Positions 11,411 to 24,129 are shown, numbered from the stretch's first letter. The stretch: DNA of 64,000 bases from Prunus persica (GCF_000346465.2 NC_034014.1:27002106-27066105); one strand, 5' to 3'. The notes: generated from the sequence alone by a model not told the origin. Translations and numbers: made by a program.

Positions 11411-11979
11411 GTTCTTTTCTTCAACTATTAGACAAAACCAAAAGAAACCCAACAATTAAAATCCACTTCTGGAAGACCCCTTTTCTTGAAAATGGCATTT
11501 GAAACATAAACAATGAGAAATTGGGTTCATCGGTGAAACATCAAACAAAGAGCTTGTAGTTCTGAAGGCACCTGAATGTATATGAAATTTATGAAAGAGC
11601 AAATTGTTGAAGCCAAAGCTGCCAGGGCTTTCCTTTTCTGCACCTATGAATTTATTTGTGAAACTGAAAAGAACTTGACTAGTCTAGAAAGAAACTGGTA
11701 ATTGGGAAAGTTCAATTCTCAATGTAACGAATGAGAATCTAATACGAGAAATGAACAACTAACATCGAATTCGGGAAAAAAAAAACAACTAACATCGAAA
11801 GAAACCAAGACGATTCTGGAAGTGAGCTGGTGGACAATATATTCTGGCCCAAGTGGTTGACACCAACAAGTTATTGTTTGTGGATCTTGAAGCCCAATAA
11901 CACACAATTTGGTGCACTTGTTACTTTTTTGTTATGTTATGTATATTATTATTTCCATCGAACAAGTAGACAACAAGAT
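11411..11979. other. Intergenic, nothing recognised
   Basis: Likely leader and promoter of the Cys/His-rich gene. It includes a short direct repeat, AACAACTAACATCGAA, near 11754-11800. Confidence 0.5.
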
Positions 11980-12051
11980 GTGGCTGTAGTTTAGTGGTAA
12001 GAATTCCACGTTGTGGCCGTGGAGACCTGGGCTCGAATCCCAGCAGCCACA
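11980..12051 (+). tRNA. tRNA-His (anticodon GTG)
   Basis: A 72-nt cloverleaf with acceptor pairs GTGGCTG/CAGCCAC, an anticodon stem CCACG/CGTGG around loop TTGTGGC (anticodon 12013-12015), a T arm with GGGCTCGAATCCC and discriminator A. No intron and no encoded CCA. A T-run at 12063-12071 is the pol III terminator. It is a nuclear cytosolic-type tRNA that looks fully functional. Confidence 0.95.
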
Positions 12052-12062
12052 AATTATATACG

Positions 12063-12071
12063 TTTTTTTTT
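12063..12071 (+). terminator. Pol III T-run terminator of tRNA-His
   Basis: Nine consecutive T, 12 bp after the tRNA 3' end. Confidence 0.8.
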
Positions 12072-12417
12072 AAACTTCATTTTTAAGAAAGTGACAGAGA
12101 TATAGGTGAAATAATTGTCACCAGAGAAGATACGAGAGCAGTAGAAATATATCCAAAGCAGAGATTCAGAGAATGGAAATGGCTCATCATGAATTAGATT
12201 ATCTTTGTTCTCTTGACTAAACTGAAAGTGATCATACATTTATGGTACAGCTCTAAAATTTGTATTTCTCTCTTCACATACTTTTCTACCATAACTAGTC
12301 ATTCACCTATTCTCTCTACATACAATACAACATAGATTCTGTCTCAAGATTTACAGAACTGCTGGATATGATGAAACTGAAGCTTCATCAAGGTAAAAAT
12401 ACAGGGCCAGCAAAGAT

Positions 12418-15102
12418 CTATTCTCGCTTATCCTCCTCCAGATCTTCAGCAAGCACATTGTCATATTCTCGCATGGCCGTCACATCTCCACTCACCTTCA
12501 AAGCACCACTTGTTAACGAGATGCCCTCCTCATCAAAATCGTCTCCTGCTTCCTCCAAGTATGCATATCTACATGTCCCGGACCAAAATAAGAACATTAA
12601 TGAATGTTATCAACTTTTGCGAAGGAAATACAAAAAATACCAAATTCATAATGTCATTTGCATTTTGGATTCAAATCACCAAAAAGGTGTAACGGATGAA
12701 AAAAATCATCAGAAAGCAGAGAAAGAAATGCAGGTCCAAGAAAGGGTTTTGGTTACACATGCGATTGAATTTCCACAAAATTTCAACAAGAATAGCATAC
12801 CCTTTTATGCTTACGATAAATAACACTCAATACACAAGATAGTAGAGAGAAACAAAAGGTCTTCTATAACATAAATTTTATGCCAGTCAAGTCCAACAAT
12901 GGAAACATGCGTTAAGGAAATCTATATAGATTTTTTTATATTTATAACTACATGCAGATATGACTGTTATGATACAAGACACCATGAACCTGTTAACAAG
13001 CAATGTCAAACAAAATACCTAGTTGGGTTACGTGAAGGAGCCCAAAGGATACATATCACCGCCAAGAGAGCATATGCAAGCAGAGTCCAGAATGCAGGAA
13101 TAATCCAAGCAATTTGCCAATACTCACTCAGAGGATCCGTTGCATTGAAATATAGCTGAGTCAACAATATCCAGGGGAGATTCAATTAGTAGCTTTACTG
13201 GAGATAAGAATACGAACAAAGACACCACATAATCCAGTATAGTTCATTGTACCCCATGGAATTGTTAATTCACAATATACAACTTTGCACTGAGTAATAC
13301 CTCAAAGCCAATCCAAGCAACCGAGAGAAGCACAAAAATTGCGAGATAGTTGGTAAATTTTCGGTATAGTTCCAATTTAGCCATGTTTCTCCTGATCTGC
13401 ATGCAAAAGAAACAAGAGGAAGAAGGTCAAGAGTTGGTCATTAATGTAACATCCCCCAACAAACACACACACTATAGATATAAGTAAATTACAGGAAGAT
13501 ATTAATGGGATGAACAATGTTACATGAAATATAAGATACTATATTAAAGCATTCATATGATGAAGGTATAACAGAAGGCAAATAGAGAGAGTGAAAAAAA
13601 AAAAACAAAAACAAAAACAAAAGATTACCTGAAGTTTCTCTAAAGTTTTTGATAACGATGAGAAAATCCATAGAATAAACCATGAATCTAAGAAGGCAAC
13701 AGGTAGAACCAAAAACAACTTTGTTTTTCCAGAAAAATCATTAATGTTCCCCAAATGTTCAACAAGCTCAAGTGCTTCTGATGCCACGAAATATACCAGA
13801 CCAAGAAGAAATACTTTTGGTGTTATACCACCCAGTGTAGGCTTCACGACGCCAAAGCCCATGGAAACTACCAAAAGAAGAAGGCGAGAAAGAGTCTTCT
13901 TGACAGCGCTAAAGGTTACAGCCCATAATGTAATGCCCATAGGTCTGATTCCAGTTGAATTAAAATTGGCATACTCAAAGTACCACACAGCCATTTCACA
14001 CATTCCAAGAGCAATCACTGCTGTAATATGGTAGTGCAATTGTATAATATCCTTCCAAAACTGAACAAACCTCAGAAACCAGGCTAGGCCAAGCACAAGG
14101 TAAGCTAAAGACATAAAGCCATATAATGTCATCAAAGGAGCCATCTTCCCAGGCAAATAACCATCTGGGTTTCTCCAATCGGTCCTTCCTTTAATCAATG
14201 TGCCCTTGAGTTGCGGATCACAGAACATAAAATAAAGGTAGTACATTCCGGAACAATTGATATTAATTGACTTAGTATCCATTGTGGCCTCTTCAGCCTT
14301 TCCATTAAAAAAGGTTTTGATGCGCACAGGCCAGTCAGGGTTGTCTGGATTTTTGTGGATAACAACCTCTCCCACCGTGCAGTATCCAGAATTCGAAAGA
14401 TTTCTGGTGCAGCATATCTTTTCGGATTGGACGAAAGAAGCTCCAATCCGAACCCTGTCCTTCACTTCAAGAATGATAGCTTCCACCAAACCAGTATTCT
14501 GCTGCATTTCACTTTGCTTATTGGCAGACTCTTTAGTCCTCACAAAAGTGACACTCTCAAACCTGAAATTCCATTAGTGAGCGCGACATCGTCTATGGAG
14601 CCAAATCCATAGCAGGAAATCATGATATAATTTTTTTAAAATCAAGTGCACAACCATGATTATAACCCAGGTGATTAAAAATCTCAATTTACCAAATAAT
14701 TCTTACATGTACAAACTTACTAACTGCACAAAATTCACTATCTTAAAGAAATTGGTATCTATGATTCTAGAACTACCAGGTAGCATATAAAGTAACAAAA
14801 TTTGCAATACAGAGAGGATAAAAGGAAGTAATAGAAATTAGTGACCTGATGAAGGACTTGCCCTTGAGGTGATGATTGTCTGTGGACGAAGAATCAGCAG
14901 AACCATGGACCTTAGAAGCGTAGAGGCCCTCGCTGCCGCCATGGAAGAAGAAGGCGTTTGACTGAGGACTGAAAGCTTCATTTCTGTACTCGTGGATTGA
15001 AGCATTACACTGTACGATGCATTCGTTGCATATAATAAAAATAACCCCAAATATGAACCCTAAAAGCGAGCCCTTTTCACACCACAACAATCTCTGTTCC
15101 AT
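12418..15102 (-). CDS. TMEM87-like seven-transmembrane protein (Lung 7-TM family)
   Basis: Five exons (15102-14846, 14562-13629, 13396-13301, 13155-13019, 12568-12418) join to 1575 nt, 524 aa. An N-terminal signal segment (GSLLGFIFGVIFIICNECIV) is followed by a lumenal beta-sandwich region with paired Cys (KICCTRNL, YCTVGE, NINCSGMYYLYFMFC). Seven TM helices start at PLMTLYGFMSLAYLVLG and end in WIIPAFWTLLAYALLAVICI. The cytosolic tail is acidic (EEAGDDFDEEG, EDLEEDKRE). Relatives are Golgi/endosomal proteins of the GOST/TMEM87 group linked to endosome-to-Golgi traffic. In plants they are annotated as Lung seven transmembrane receptor proteins, but GPCR activity is not established. ATG at 15102 is the first in frame; the codons upstream lack one. 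TMEM87-type rather than GPR107/CAND-type is my reading of the ectodomain. Confidence 0.85.
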
Positions 15103-16039
15103 TTCTCTCACCTCCCCTCTTCCTCTCAAATTATCAGCGCACTAGTTTTTGAGACGATAAAGTGAGCAATTCTAAAGTGAGCAAGAAACAGGCAACCAAC
15201 TGAAAACGACACCGCGCCTTACTGGTAGCGGTACTGACTTCCGCTCAGTCTAAATGGCTTCTTGTTGGGCCTTCTTTCCGACGCCATTCTCTTGGGATGG
15301 TTTTTGCGTTACCTTTATCAACTTTGTACGTATTGGGCTTTTTGTTGTCAAACTTTTGAAACAAAAAATAAAAAATAAAAAAATCAAGCATTATAGTACT
15401 CGACTGAGAGGCATGTTTTTGTTCAGAAAGACAAAATGAGAGATTATAAAGAGGGGGTTTTTAATAGTCTTTTTTTATAATAAAAAAATTATATTAAAGG
15501 GGGGTTTTTAATAGTCATTCGATCAATTGTAGAGTAATTGTTGTAAGGTTAGTTGAACTCCTTAACGTAGTCCCTCAACATAGCCCGTACAATCACACTT
15601 TCAAACTTAATATTTTTAAACGACACATTCAAATTATTTGAATCAAATGAGAAAAATATAATTAAAAATCAGAATATGAATAACTTTTTCTGTTCCACAG
15701 CATTTCAATTTGAAAATCATTTTCTACTCATTTAGAGCATTTGTTTTTGGTCTTGACCTACTTAACTTCTTAAACTATATCTATAGTGGACATCTAGCCA
15801 TCTACTTTAGCTTGGCAAATCAGTAGAGTTTAATTAGGTCAACTAACAACAGCATGCCCATATAAATTATTAGGCGTTTTGTGGATTACTCAAACCCTAG
15901 CCACAAAAATTTACAATGTCCATCATACATAATACCAGCTGTTCTGAACCATCTTTCACAAACAGATTTTGCCACCTTCAAAACATTATTCATACCCTCT
16001 TCCACTTCACAGGCATGCCTCTAATCTGCTGAAGAGAAT
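15103..16039. other. Intergenic between TMEM87-like and DUF599 genes
   Basis: A direct repeat with core GGGGTTTTTAATAGTC, separated by an A/T-rich stem-like segment, occurs at about 15450-15525. No gene is seen. The right end is the DUF599 promoter. Confidence 0.5.
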
Positions 16040-16811
16040 ATGGAAGTGCTTGTTTATTTAGACACCATATTGGTCACCTTGAGCCTCTTCCTTCTAATAA
16101 GTTACCATGCATATTTATGGCATACCTTCAAGACCAAGCCATCTCATACAACCATTGGAATTGACTCAATCAGAAGAAGAACATGGTTTCTAGAAATTAA
16201 GGAGGTAAGTCCAAAACCCTCTTCATGATTTTCGAAATCCCACTTGAAAAAAAAGCCTCAATTTGAGGTTTCTAGTCTTAATTAAATTAAATGATTTGCA
16301 GAGTGATGGTTTGAAGGCTATGCTGGCAGTCCAAAGCTTGAGAAACACTCAAATGGTGGCAATATTCACAGCTTCAATAGCAATTGCCTTTAGCTTGGCC
16401 TTGGCTGCTCTGACCAACAATGCCTACAATGCAAGCCACCTCTTAATCGAAAGCCCCCTTTTCGGTTCACAGTCTGGAAGAATGTTTGCTCTCAAGTATG
16501 GCTTTGCCTCAGTTATCTTGCTGTTTAGTTCATTATGCAGCTCTATGGCCACCGTGTTCTTCATTGACACCATTTTTCTCATCAACGCTTCTGCTGAGTT
16601 CTCATCTTCTGGAATTACACAAACACTATTTGAAAGAGGATACATGTTGGCTCTCATAGGCCACAGGTTGCTCTGTATCTCATTTCCCCTTATGTTGTGG
16701 TTGTTTGGTCCAGTGCCTGTGGCATTGTCGTCCCTGGCCTTGGTTTGGTGGCTCTCTGAGCTTGATTTTGTTGGGAAATTCAACAAAAGCAATAGGCAAA
16801 GTCTCAGTTGA
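16040..16811 (+). CDS. DUF599 membrane protein, copy 1
   Basis: Two exons, 16040-16204 and 16302-16811, give 224 aa. The protein starts MEVLVYLDTILVTLSLFLLI, followed by YHAYLWHTFKTKPSHTTIGI and RRRTWF, which are DUF599 signatures. Then come LAVQSLRNTQM, three further hydrophobic helices, an INASAEFSSSG loop and a final PVPVALSSLALVWWL helix. DUF599 proteins are plant four-helix membrane proteins without a known biochemical role. The neighbour at 17603 is a tandem paralogue with the same 165-nt first exon. A truncated relative lies at 58972-59379. Confidence 0.9.
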
Positions 16812-17602
16812 GGAACAAGTTAAGAAAGCAATGCAGATGCATGTATATTTTTATAATTATAGTCGAACTCTAAGTTAACTCATCAGGTGATTATATATAA
16901 CCGTCACTTGTTTTATATAATTATGTTCATATCCCTCTCACTCATCACGTGATTATATATAATCATCACCAGTTGTATATAATTAATGTTCTTATTTCTC
17001 TCATCACATAATTATACAACTAAATATATATTATTCTCTTAACCGATGCCAGTAAGAAAACTCACAGTAAATAGGTGGTCCAGAATCCTTGTGCAGTAAT
17101 TTTAGTGCGCCCAATTGCTTTTGTTAGGTTCTAACTTCTAACTAAAGCAATTCTTTTGCAGTAGCCATACAAAAGCACCCAATTAGAAGTAGGCACACAA
17201 CACAAGTTACACAACCATGGCCTTCATGTGGCTGAAAAAACATTCCGAGTTTAAAAATCGAATCAAACTTTATAACGCAATCGTTGCTTTCCCTTATGCA
17301 ATTTCCATGACAAAATCAATCCATTTAAAACATTTGTGGACTGGCCACTAGAATCAATGCTTAGTCTTTTGCATATTCCTCCAACCCCACACCAAAACTT
17401 TAATGTCCATTATACACATTCCACAACTCTGCCTGCCAATTACGACACATTCACAAAAGGCATTTGCTGGTGACGAAATTTCCACTACCGTTTGCTCCTC
17501 CTAGACTCATTTGGGCTCTCTCATCAGTCACAATATATAGGATTGCTTTGGCTACAAATCCATCTCTGGTTATCTAGGAATTAAATATTCAAAGAACTTG
17601 AG
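16812..17602. other. Spacer between the DUF599 copies
   Basis: Near the left end, repeats of ATCACGTGATTATATATAATC type (about 16880-16995) form a short degenerate tandem or palindromic cluster. The right end is the copy 2 promoter, with AATATATAGG near 17531. Confidence 0.5.
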
Positions 17603-18393
17603 ATGGGAGTGGTTGTTTATCTAGACACCATTTTGGTCCCCTTGAGCCTCTTTGTCACAGTAGGCTACCATGCCTATCTCTGGCACAACTTCAAGAACAA
17701 ACCCTCTCACACCACAATTGGGATCAACATGCTGAAAAGGAGAGCATGGTTTCTAGAGCTAAATGGGGTAATTAAGCCCAACCATATCCATCTAATCAAC
17801 CCTCTAAACACCATTATTTTATTAATTGTATCTTAGATTACTTATTTTTGCTAATTTATACGATGATGTTGGCTATGCAGGGAGATGACAAGAAAGGCAT
17901 GCTGGCAGTCCAAAGCTTGAGAAACACTCTGATGGGCACAACACTCACAGCCTCCATAGCAATTCTCATTGAAGTCTCATTGGCAGCTTTCATAAACAAC
18001 AGCTATAGCGCAACCCACCTCTTCAGCCATGCATTTTTTGGGTCACAATCTACAATGATTTTTGCTCTGAAATATGGCTCAGCAGCATTGTCCTTGGCAG
18101 TGAGCTTCTTGTGCAGCTCCATGGCAATTGGGTTTTTGATTGATGCCAATTTCTTGATAAATGCATCTGGTGATCATGAGTTCACATCTTCTGGAAACAT
18201 AAGAACCATATTTGAGAAAGGCTTCATTCTGGCTTTTGTGAGCAGCAGAATGCTCTGCATCACTTTTCTCATGCTGCTGTGGATGCTTGGTCCTGTCCCA
18301 GTTTGGTTGTCATCTCTTGCTCTGGTTTGGGGGCTTTATGGGCTTGATTTTGTTGGGAAGTTGTCAAAAGACAACAAGCAAAACCTCAGTTGA
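17603..18393 (+). CDS. DUF599 membrane protein, copy 2
   Basis: Two exons, 17603-17767 and 17881-18393, give 225 aa. It starts MGVVVYLDTILVPLSLFVTV and has YHAYLWHNFKNKPSHTTIGI, RRAWFLEL, MLAVQSLRNTLM, LCSSMAIGFLIDANFLINAS and WMLGPVPVWLSSLALVWGL. Four hydrophobic helices predict a membrane protein. The intron position and phase match copy 1, so this is a tandem duplication. The proteins differ mainly in the loop between helices two and three. The 3' half of this gene, including its 3' untranslated region, is the closest relative of the fragment at 58972-59379. Function unknown. Confidence 0.9.
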
Positions 18394-20073
18394 AGACTGA
18401 AGAGAAAATATATACACATATGTTTTTTGTAGTGATTTTGATTTTTATGTTATGCTGCGAATATTTGGGACTTTGGTGTTTCCTGGTGCTCATATGCCAT
18501 AATAAAATTACTATCTTCTGATTCATTGCATGATTGCATCCATGGAAGTAGGACCTTATAATTGAGTATAGGGTTTTCAACACTTTGCTTTATAGACTTT
18601 ATCCATGCATTGAGAAATCAAAGAAGAATGACATCATCTTATCAACAAGAAAAAAAGAAAAAGAGAAGAGGAATGACAGCAATGGGCCTTTTTTTAGTAG
18701 ACCAATGCCATAGCCCAACTGAAACTTCATTTTTGAGCCTTGGGCCGCTTGTTGTTCTTATCAACATGATTTCGTATACTTCGGTTGTTGTTACTGAACT
18801 TTGTCTTGTGCACTACCATTTGCATTCAACAGCTACTAGGACAAGTCTTTTGTAATGAAATATATTCGATTAACGTCATACTTTCAGCTGCCAATATATT
18901 CCTACGTCCGATGCATCTGTCATATAATTTGTACACCATATGTTATATTATAAAATAAATTAGTTAGGACTAGTAAAATTTCTGGATCATCCCCTACAAA
19001 GGAAACTGATAAATTAATGTTCAAATAAAATGTTCTCGTTCTAGATTTTAAATAAATAAATAAAAAGTTCCATACGTTCTAGATAATCATGACGTGTAAA
19101 ATTTTATTTAGTGAATTAACTTTGATACAGAATATAAAATTTTGTCACACGAGGGAAAATTCACAAACCGCCCCTTATCCTAGTAGTTTTAAACATAGGA
19201 TAAGCCCAAAAAAAATTCATTATGATACATTTATTTGGAGACCTAAAGATATTTTTTGGGTCTCCTTTTGTTCCAGCAGACTAAATAATTCAAATCAAAC
19301 CAAGTTGCCAATCACTTTCTCATTAATGACAAAAAATTTAGAAAAGCCATAACGTTTAATTAACTTATATGTGTGGAACATTAACTTGGACTGGAAGAAA
19401 AGGGATCACCATCATAGGAACGTTCTAATCTTAGATATGATTATTGCTGCTTATTAATTTGAAGGTGGGCTTCTCTTGATCAAATATACATATACATTCT
19501 CTTCAGAAATCACAACACACCATTTTTGCTACATCAAACTTTTGCAGAGATTTAGTTAAGGATATGTGAATATATCTGGTCCTTCTTCAGGGTCCAAAGG
19601 TTTCCCTGCCATAAGTAGTACTACATATAAGACTTAAGATATATAGCACGTACGAATATGGTGATACAATACGAACTTCTTAATTATGACTGAAAAAAAT
19701 TTGTTGATTTGTTATATATTCCGGTTATTTGTCCCTCAAATTTATTTTTTATTTTTAAAACCTAGCTATATAGTTACAGTCATATACTTTCATGTCAACT
19801 ACTTCGAATTAGCTAGCTTATTTCTAGAGATCTACATAAGTATATACATATACATGTATGAGAATATTGATTTTGATTAAGAAATATCATGTAAGCAATG
19901 TAATTAAAACAAAACAAAAAAAGACACACAAAGGTTGCTTCCTATTTTTGGATGAATAAAGTGTTTACATGATTTTTCTACACTAATAAAGCAACTATAG
20001 ATCATTCTCTTCAAATCAGAACACGCGACTTTTTCCTTCATCAAACTCTTGCAAGTCCGTACGTACTGATCAT
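18394..20073. other. Intergenic; carries a copy of sequence repeated upstream of WRKY-A
   Basis: The segment 19195-19260 (GGATAAGCCC ... TTTGGAGACCTAAAGA) resembles 22840-22900. The segment GGTTGCTTCCTATTTTTGG at 19933 recurs at 24610. These are marks of tandem duplication around the WRKY genes. No additional gene is seen. Confidence 0.5.
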
Positions 20074-21892
20074 CTACCTCAACTCATATTGCAGAAACTC
20101 ATCAAATGCAAAGTCATCATAATTAAACCCCGCCATTTTCCTATAAATCGCATCCTCGTCAAGCTGAGCAGTATTGGCCGATGCAAACCCGCTCATGAGC
20201 CCAGGGGACGTGAATGCCGGAAGATCAGGAGGTGATACAAGATAATCACTCAATGCTAATTGGTTGTGGTGCTGGGTTGTCATATAATCACTTGGCGTCG
20301 TCTCTTCCTTGAAACATTCTTCTCGTTTTAGCGATTTAAAAGATGAGAAAAAGGGGTGCTCTTGTTTGCTTGAGAGGTTGTTGTCGTCAAATCTGATGAA
20401 CTTTGAAGACTCTCTAGGGCTTGTACAATCCAAGACCAGCTCACAAGCTTTCAAGTGGTCTCTGCATGTGTGGTTGCCATAATATGTGGTACGAAACAAT
20501 GGTGGATCATCTTCAACTTGTTGTACGTGCTTGGTTGCTTGGCATGCTTGATCGAATTTGTGGGTGCACCTAAAGTAGTTCCTGCATTGCATGCTCACAA
20601 CATATCCAATTAATTGAGATATTAACCAAGGTTGCAATATAAGTAAACAAAGTATATGATAATTTTCTGGTATGTACAGCATGTAGATATATTTATGAAA
20701 ATGTATGAAGTGGTAAACCCTAAAACAATTACAATAGAAAAAAAAAAATCATAATTACAATAAAACTAGACGTACAAAGCGTAAGTAATTACACAAAATA
20801 TACAAAAATATTCTTGCCAACACCTATAAGTTGTAGAGAAATTGTATGTATGTACGCGTACCTTGGGTGCTTGGCATTAAGGATGAGTTTTTGTCCGTAC
20901 TTCCTCCATGCTTGACCATCTTCAGTCAAAGCAGGAGAGTCTTTAATCCAAGAGTGACAAGTCTTCCTGCAAGTAATTTACAACTTCCAACTCTTGGTTT
21001 AGAACTGGATTGATTATTCATTGATCATTAATTTACGCCAAATTGATGAAATGAAGTAATAAAATTGAAAAATGATAGAAGGAAAAAGGAAAGTATCCTT
21101 TTGAAAAGAATGAAATTGGGGGAAGACCCCAAAGAACGGCAACAAAGATAGTTTTCATGTAACAAAAAAAGTTCTCCAACAAAGATAGTTTACTTGCTTG
21201 ACCCCAATCTCAAGCACTCTCCAAGAAAAAAGATCGTTTCACGCATTAATTAACTCAATCATGTACCTCATTAAGACATATACGTTGAATACTTTTGACA
21301 TTGAACAATCAATCAATCATGCACGAAAGAAATTACCTCTAATTAGAAACAAAAACAAAAACAAAAAATATAATCTTGCAGTGAGATCTATTTGCTCATA
21401 TAATTACCGTGAGTTGATGAATCTATGTAAATTATGGTAATGAAATAGTTACATATATCAATAGTATAGTGAATGTAATTAATTGATTATATACCTTTTC
21501 TTGTAAGAGCCTCTGCGATCCGTGGAGGAGGTCGAAGCACTCTTACAAGTCTCCTCATTAGAAGCTTCACACTTAATAGCATGATCAAGCAGATGATCAA
21601 CATCCCAAGATGATGCACCTGCACCTGCACCTGCACCACCACCACCACCACCACTAGTATTCACTTGAATAATCTGATCATGATGATGAAACTCCTTCAT
21701 CTCCTTCCCATTTGAGATGAAAAGGGTATTCGAAAATGACCCCAACATCTTATTAACAAAACCTTCACCATTGCCCGATCCCAAATCATGATTATGATCA
21801 CCATTAACAGTAAGTGACCTATTATTATGAAGATTAATTACCCTACCAAGTTGACCACTGGCAACTTCACGACCGTGGATCAGCTCCTCCAT
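20074..21892 (-). CDS. Group III WRKY transcription factor, copy A (WRKY70/54 type)
   Basis: Exons 21892-21495, 20966-20862 and 20581-20074 give 336 aa. [19 protein letters not shown] forms the N-terminal helix. A Gly/Ala-rich linker encoded by repeats precedes RRGSYKKR. The WRKY domain has AWRKYGQK near residue 153 and the group III zinc finger C-X7-C-X23-H-X-C ([13 protein letters not shown]). The second intron splits the Arg codon before NYFRC, as is normal for this group. The acidic C-terminus ([12 protein letters not shown]) is a likely activation domain. Relatives (WRKY70/54) balance salicylate and jasmonate defence and senescence. Oddity: the reading frame continues upstream into WPEGVSSNRQSE, homologous to the start of copies B and C. 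However, their ATG is TTG here, with 1- and 3-nt insertions, so translation probably begins at the internal Met. Confidence 0.88.
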
Positions 21893-22037
21893 CTCACTTT
21901 GCCGATTTGATGACACTCCCTCCGGCCAAAGACCACTACTCCAAGTTTTGTTTTTGTTTTTGTTTATTTATTTCTATTTTTAAGTTTTGGTCGATATCAC
22001 AAATTTCTGATAAATTTTGGTGATGGATCGGGAGACC

Positions 22038-22056
22038 ATTTTTATATGCGTCAAAA
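22038..22056 (-). promoter_or_regulatory. WRKY-A core promoter: TTTTGACG plus TATA box
   Basis: The minus strand reads TTTTGACGCATATAAAAA, about 150 bp before the start codon. The same arrangement occurs before copies B and C. TTGAC is a W-box core and TGACG a TGA-factor core, here overlapping. Confidence 0.6.
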
Positions 22057-22090
22057 GGACACAATCAGCGCGATTGATGTCTCTCCTTGG

Positions 22091-22168
22091 ATGAACGGAC
22101 GGATGGCCATCCACGTCATACAACATATAGTCTCATGGCATGCCTGAGGTCACTGTTGTGTCGTCATC
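22091..22168 (-). promoter_or_regulatory. Conserved distal promoter block, WRKY-A
   Basis: Contains ATCCACGTCATACAACAT and, at 22160-22168, GTCGTCATC (GATGACGAC on the gene strand). Both recur at matching places upstream of B; C keeps the CACGT and GTCGTCATC cores. Confidence 0.55.
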
Positions 22169-22464
22169 GACTCGTTGCTGCCTGGTATACTGACCTTCTG
22201 GACATTTTATTTGTTTATTTATTTATTTTGCTAATTTTGGGGAACCAACAATTTTATTTAAAAAAATCTCAAGTTGTTGTGCCAATGGGACATCCAATAA
22301 GATATCCAAAATTTAAAGTCATATTTTATCTTATTTTTTCCTTTCTATGGTTGAAATTTAACTCGTTTCAGATGCAAAGCATTCAAAGTTTCAACACTTT
22401 CCCCCACTGAGAAATTAAAAAGAAGAATTGGGTCTTTTTTAGGGTTTGAGGTTTGCCAACAACT

Positions 22465-22590
22465 TTAGAAAAGAGCTGCTATAATGAGGAGGTATAGGTG
22501 AGGGGTTCAATCTAATTCAACCTTGTTGAAGTTTAATGGTTGGATTGGATACGCCTCACCGCCATACCCCCTCATTATAGCTTTTCCGAC
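22465..22590. repeat. Imperfect foldback element (~120 bp, MITE-like)
   Basis: The left arm GCTATAATGAGGAGGTAT pairs with the right arm ATACCCCCTCATTATAGC, and pairing continues inward through the GGTGAGG/CCTCACC and GGTTGGATTGGA-like segments. No coding content. Confidence 0.65.
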
Positions 22591-24129
22591 TTTAGATTGC
22601 GAAAATAATTTATCTCGATTCATGTTCAATATAAACAGAATCCAGTAACATAAACTTTGCCTCTGGCCCTTAATGAAGTTTATATTTGACTCCAAAAAAA
22701 AAAAGTAACCTAAACTCTACCTCTTGATTATAATTACATATAATCCACAATGTTATCCCTTTGATTTGTAGTAGATTTGAGTTGTGTTATAGAATTAGAA
22801 CAATTATTAGTTCACATCTTATTGGAAGTGTAGGTTAAGGATAAGCCAACAAAGTTTTATTATGGTACAAATCATTTGGAGACCTAAAGAATATCTCTCT
22901 TTCAATTCAATGTTTAGTTTTCTAGCGAAGATTATAAAAAAGAAAAAGTAAACTTAACTTGTTGAGCAAACTTGACTCATCCGGCCGGACCAAATCAAAT
23001 GAACCAAAGCCATTCCCGTCACTTTCACACATGCCTAATCAAAATTTCTAATCCAAAACTTGGAAAAGCTATAACCTTTGTATGGAGATAAAGACATAAA
23101 GAAAGGGGTCCACTGTGGTCTACTTTCAGTGGCACGAGGGTTGACCAGCCAATTAGGAATTTAGGATATATTTATGTGAATATCTGGGTCTTGTTCAGTG
23201 TTGACTGTTCGTACATTCACATTCATAGTGGAACTCTCCAAGCACTAGATTCGATTTTCTGGTTGATGGTAACTTCCCATTTGCTGAAGATCTTCTTTTG
23301 TTTGACAATAACTCAACAACAAAGAAAATAAAAAAAGAGGATACATGTATATATACCATATAGAACCAAGTCGTAAAATGAAAAGGTATATACGATCAAA
23401 AGAGATTGTTGGTGTCGTTTCGAGAATAATATTTTACTGTCAGATTTATATCATAGTATTAAGATTTCATGACAATATCTATATAGATCCTTGATTTTCT
23501 TTCTATGAGTATAGGAGGCCCTAGTTTCTTAAAAGGCGTACATTGTTGCTCAAGTAAAATGTATCATGTATAGTTCAAATACTTTTACTTTTGTAATTTG
23601 CTCGTTCATTATGAAACCCCCCAAAACTATGGTGTATAAAATATAATATTTTCCCTAACTTAACATCGTTTTGTTCTGTGTCTCATAGCGAAGACACATT
23701 CCTAAACCTAGTGGGTTGAGAGAGGATTTGATTTCCAAGGCAAATTAAACCACACTTGATGTACAGACTGTTAAAGCAAATCTTTTCCGTGCACCATCTG
23801 TCTCTTTTGGACCTGCAACAATATAAAATGTATTAGCTTTAATCACCACAATCATGGGTTGGCTACAATATTATTTAATTACATATTTTGATCTTGACAT
23901 ATTTTTAACTCATATGAGACATTTTATGCCGAAATGAGATACAATACAAATTTATTTTCGATGGATTAAACATATATGTTTATTTGCCATAACTTAATAA
24001 GAAATAAGACTCTCTACTTGCTTTTGATTAAATCTAATCAGAAGCAGGTGATTTTAGTGATTTGTTAAATCATATTGCATTTCAAATCATTACACTTTTG
24101 TAATAAATAAAAAATTACAACTTATTGTA
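22591..24129. other. Intergenic, nothing recognised as a gene
   Basis: AT-rich. The part at 22830-23260 is related to 19000-19660. W-box-like TTGACC occurs near 23141. Confidence 0.5.

Noticed and set aside
12368..12823. 151-aa plus-strand open frame
   Set aside because: Antisense to the last exon and intron of the TMEM87-like gene; Ser-rich text mirrors the acidic tail.
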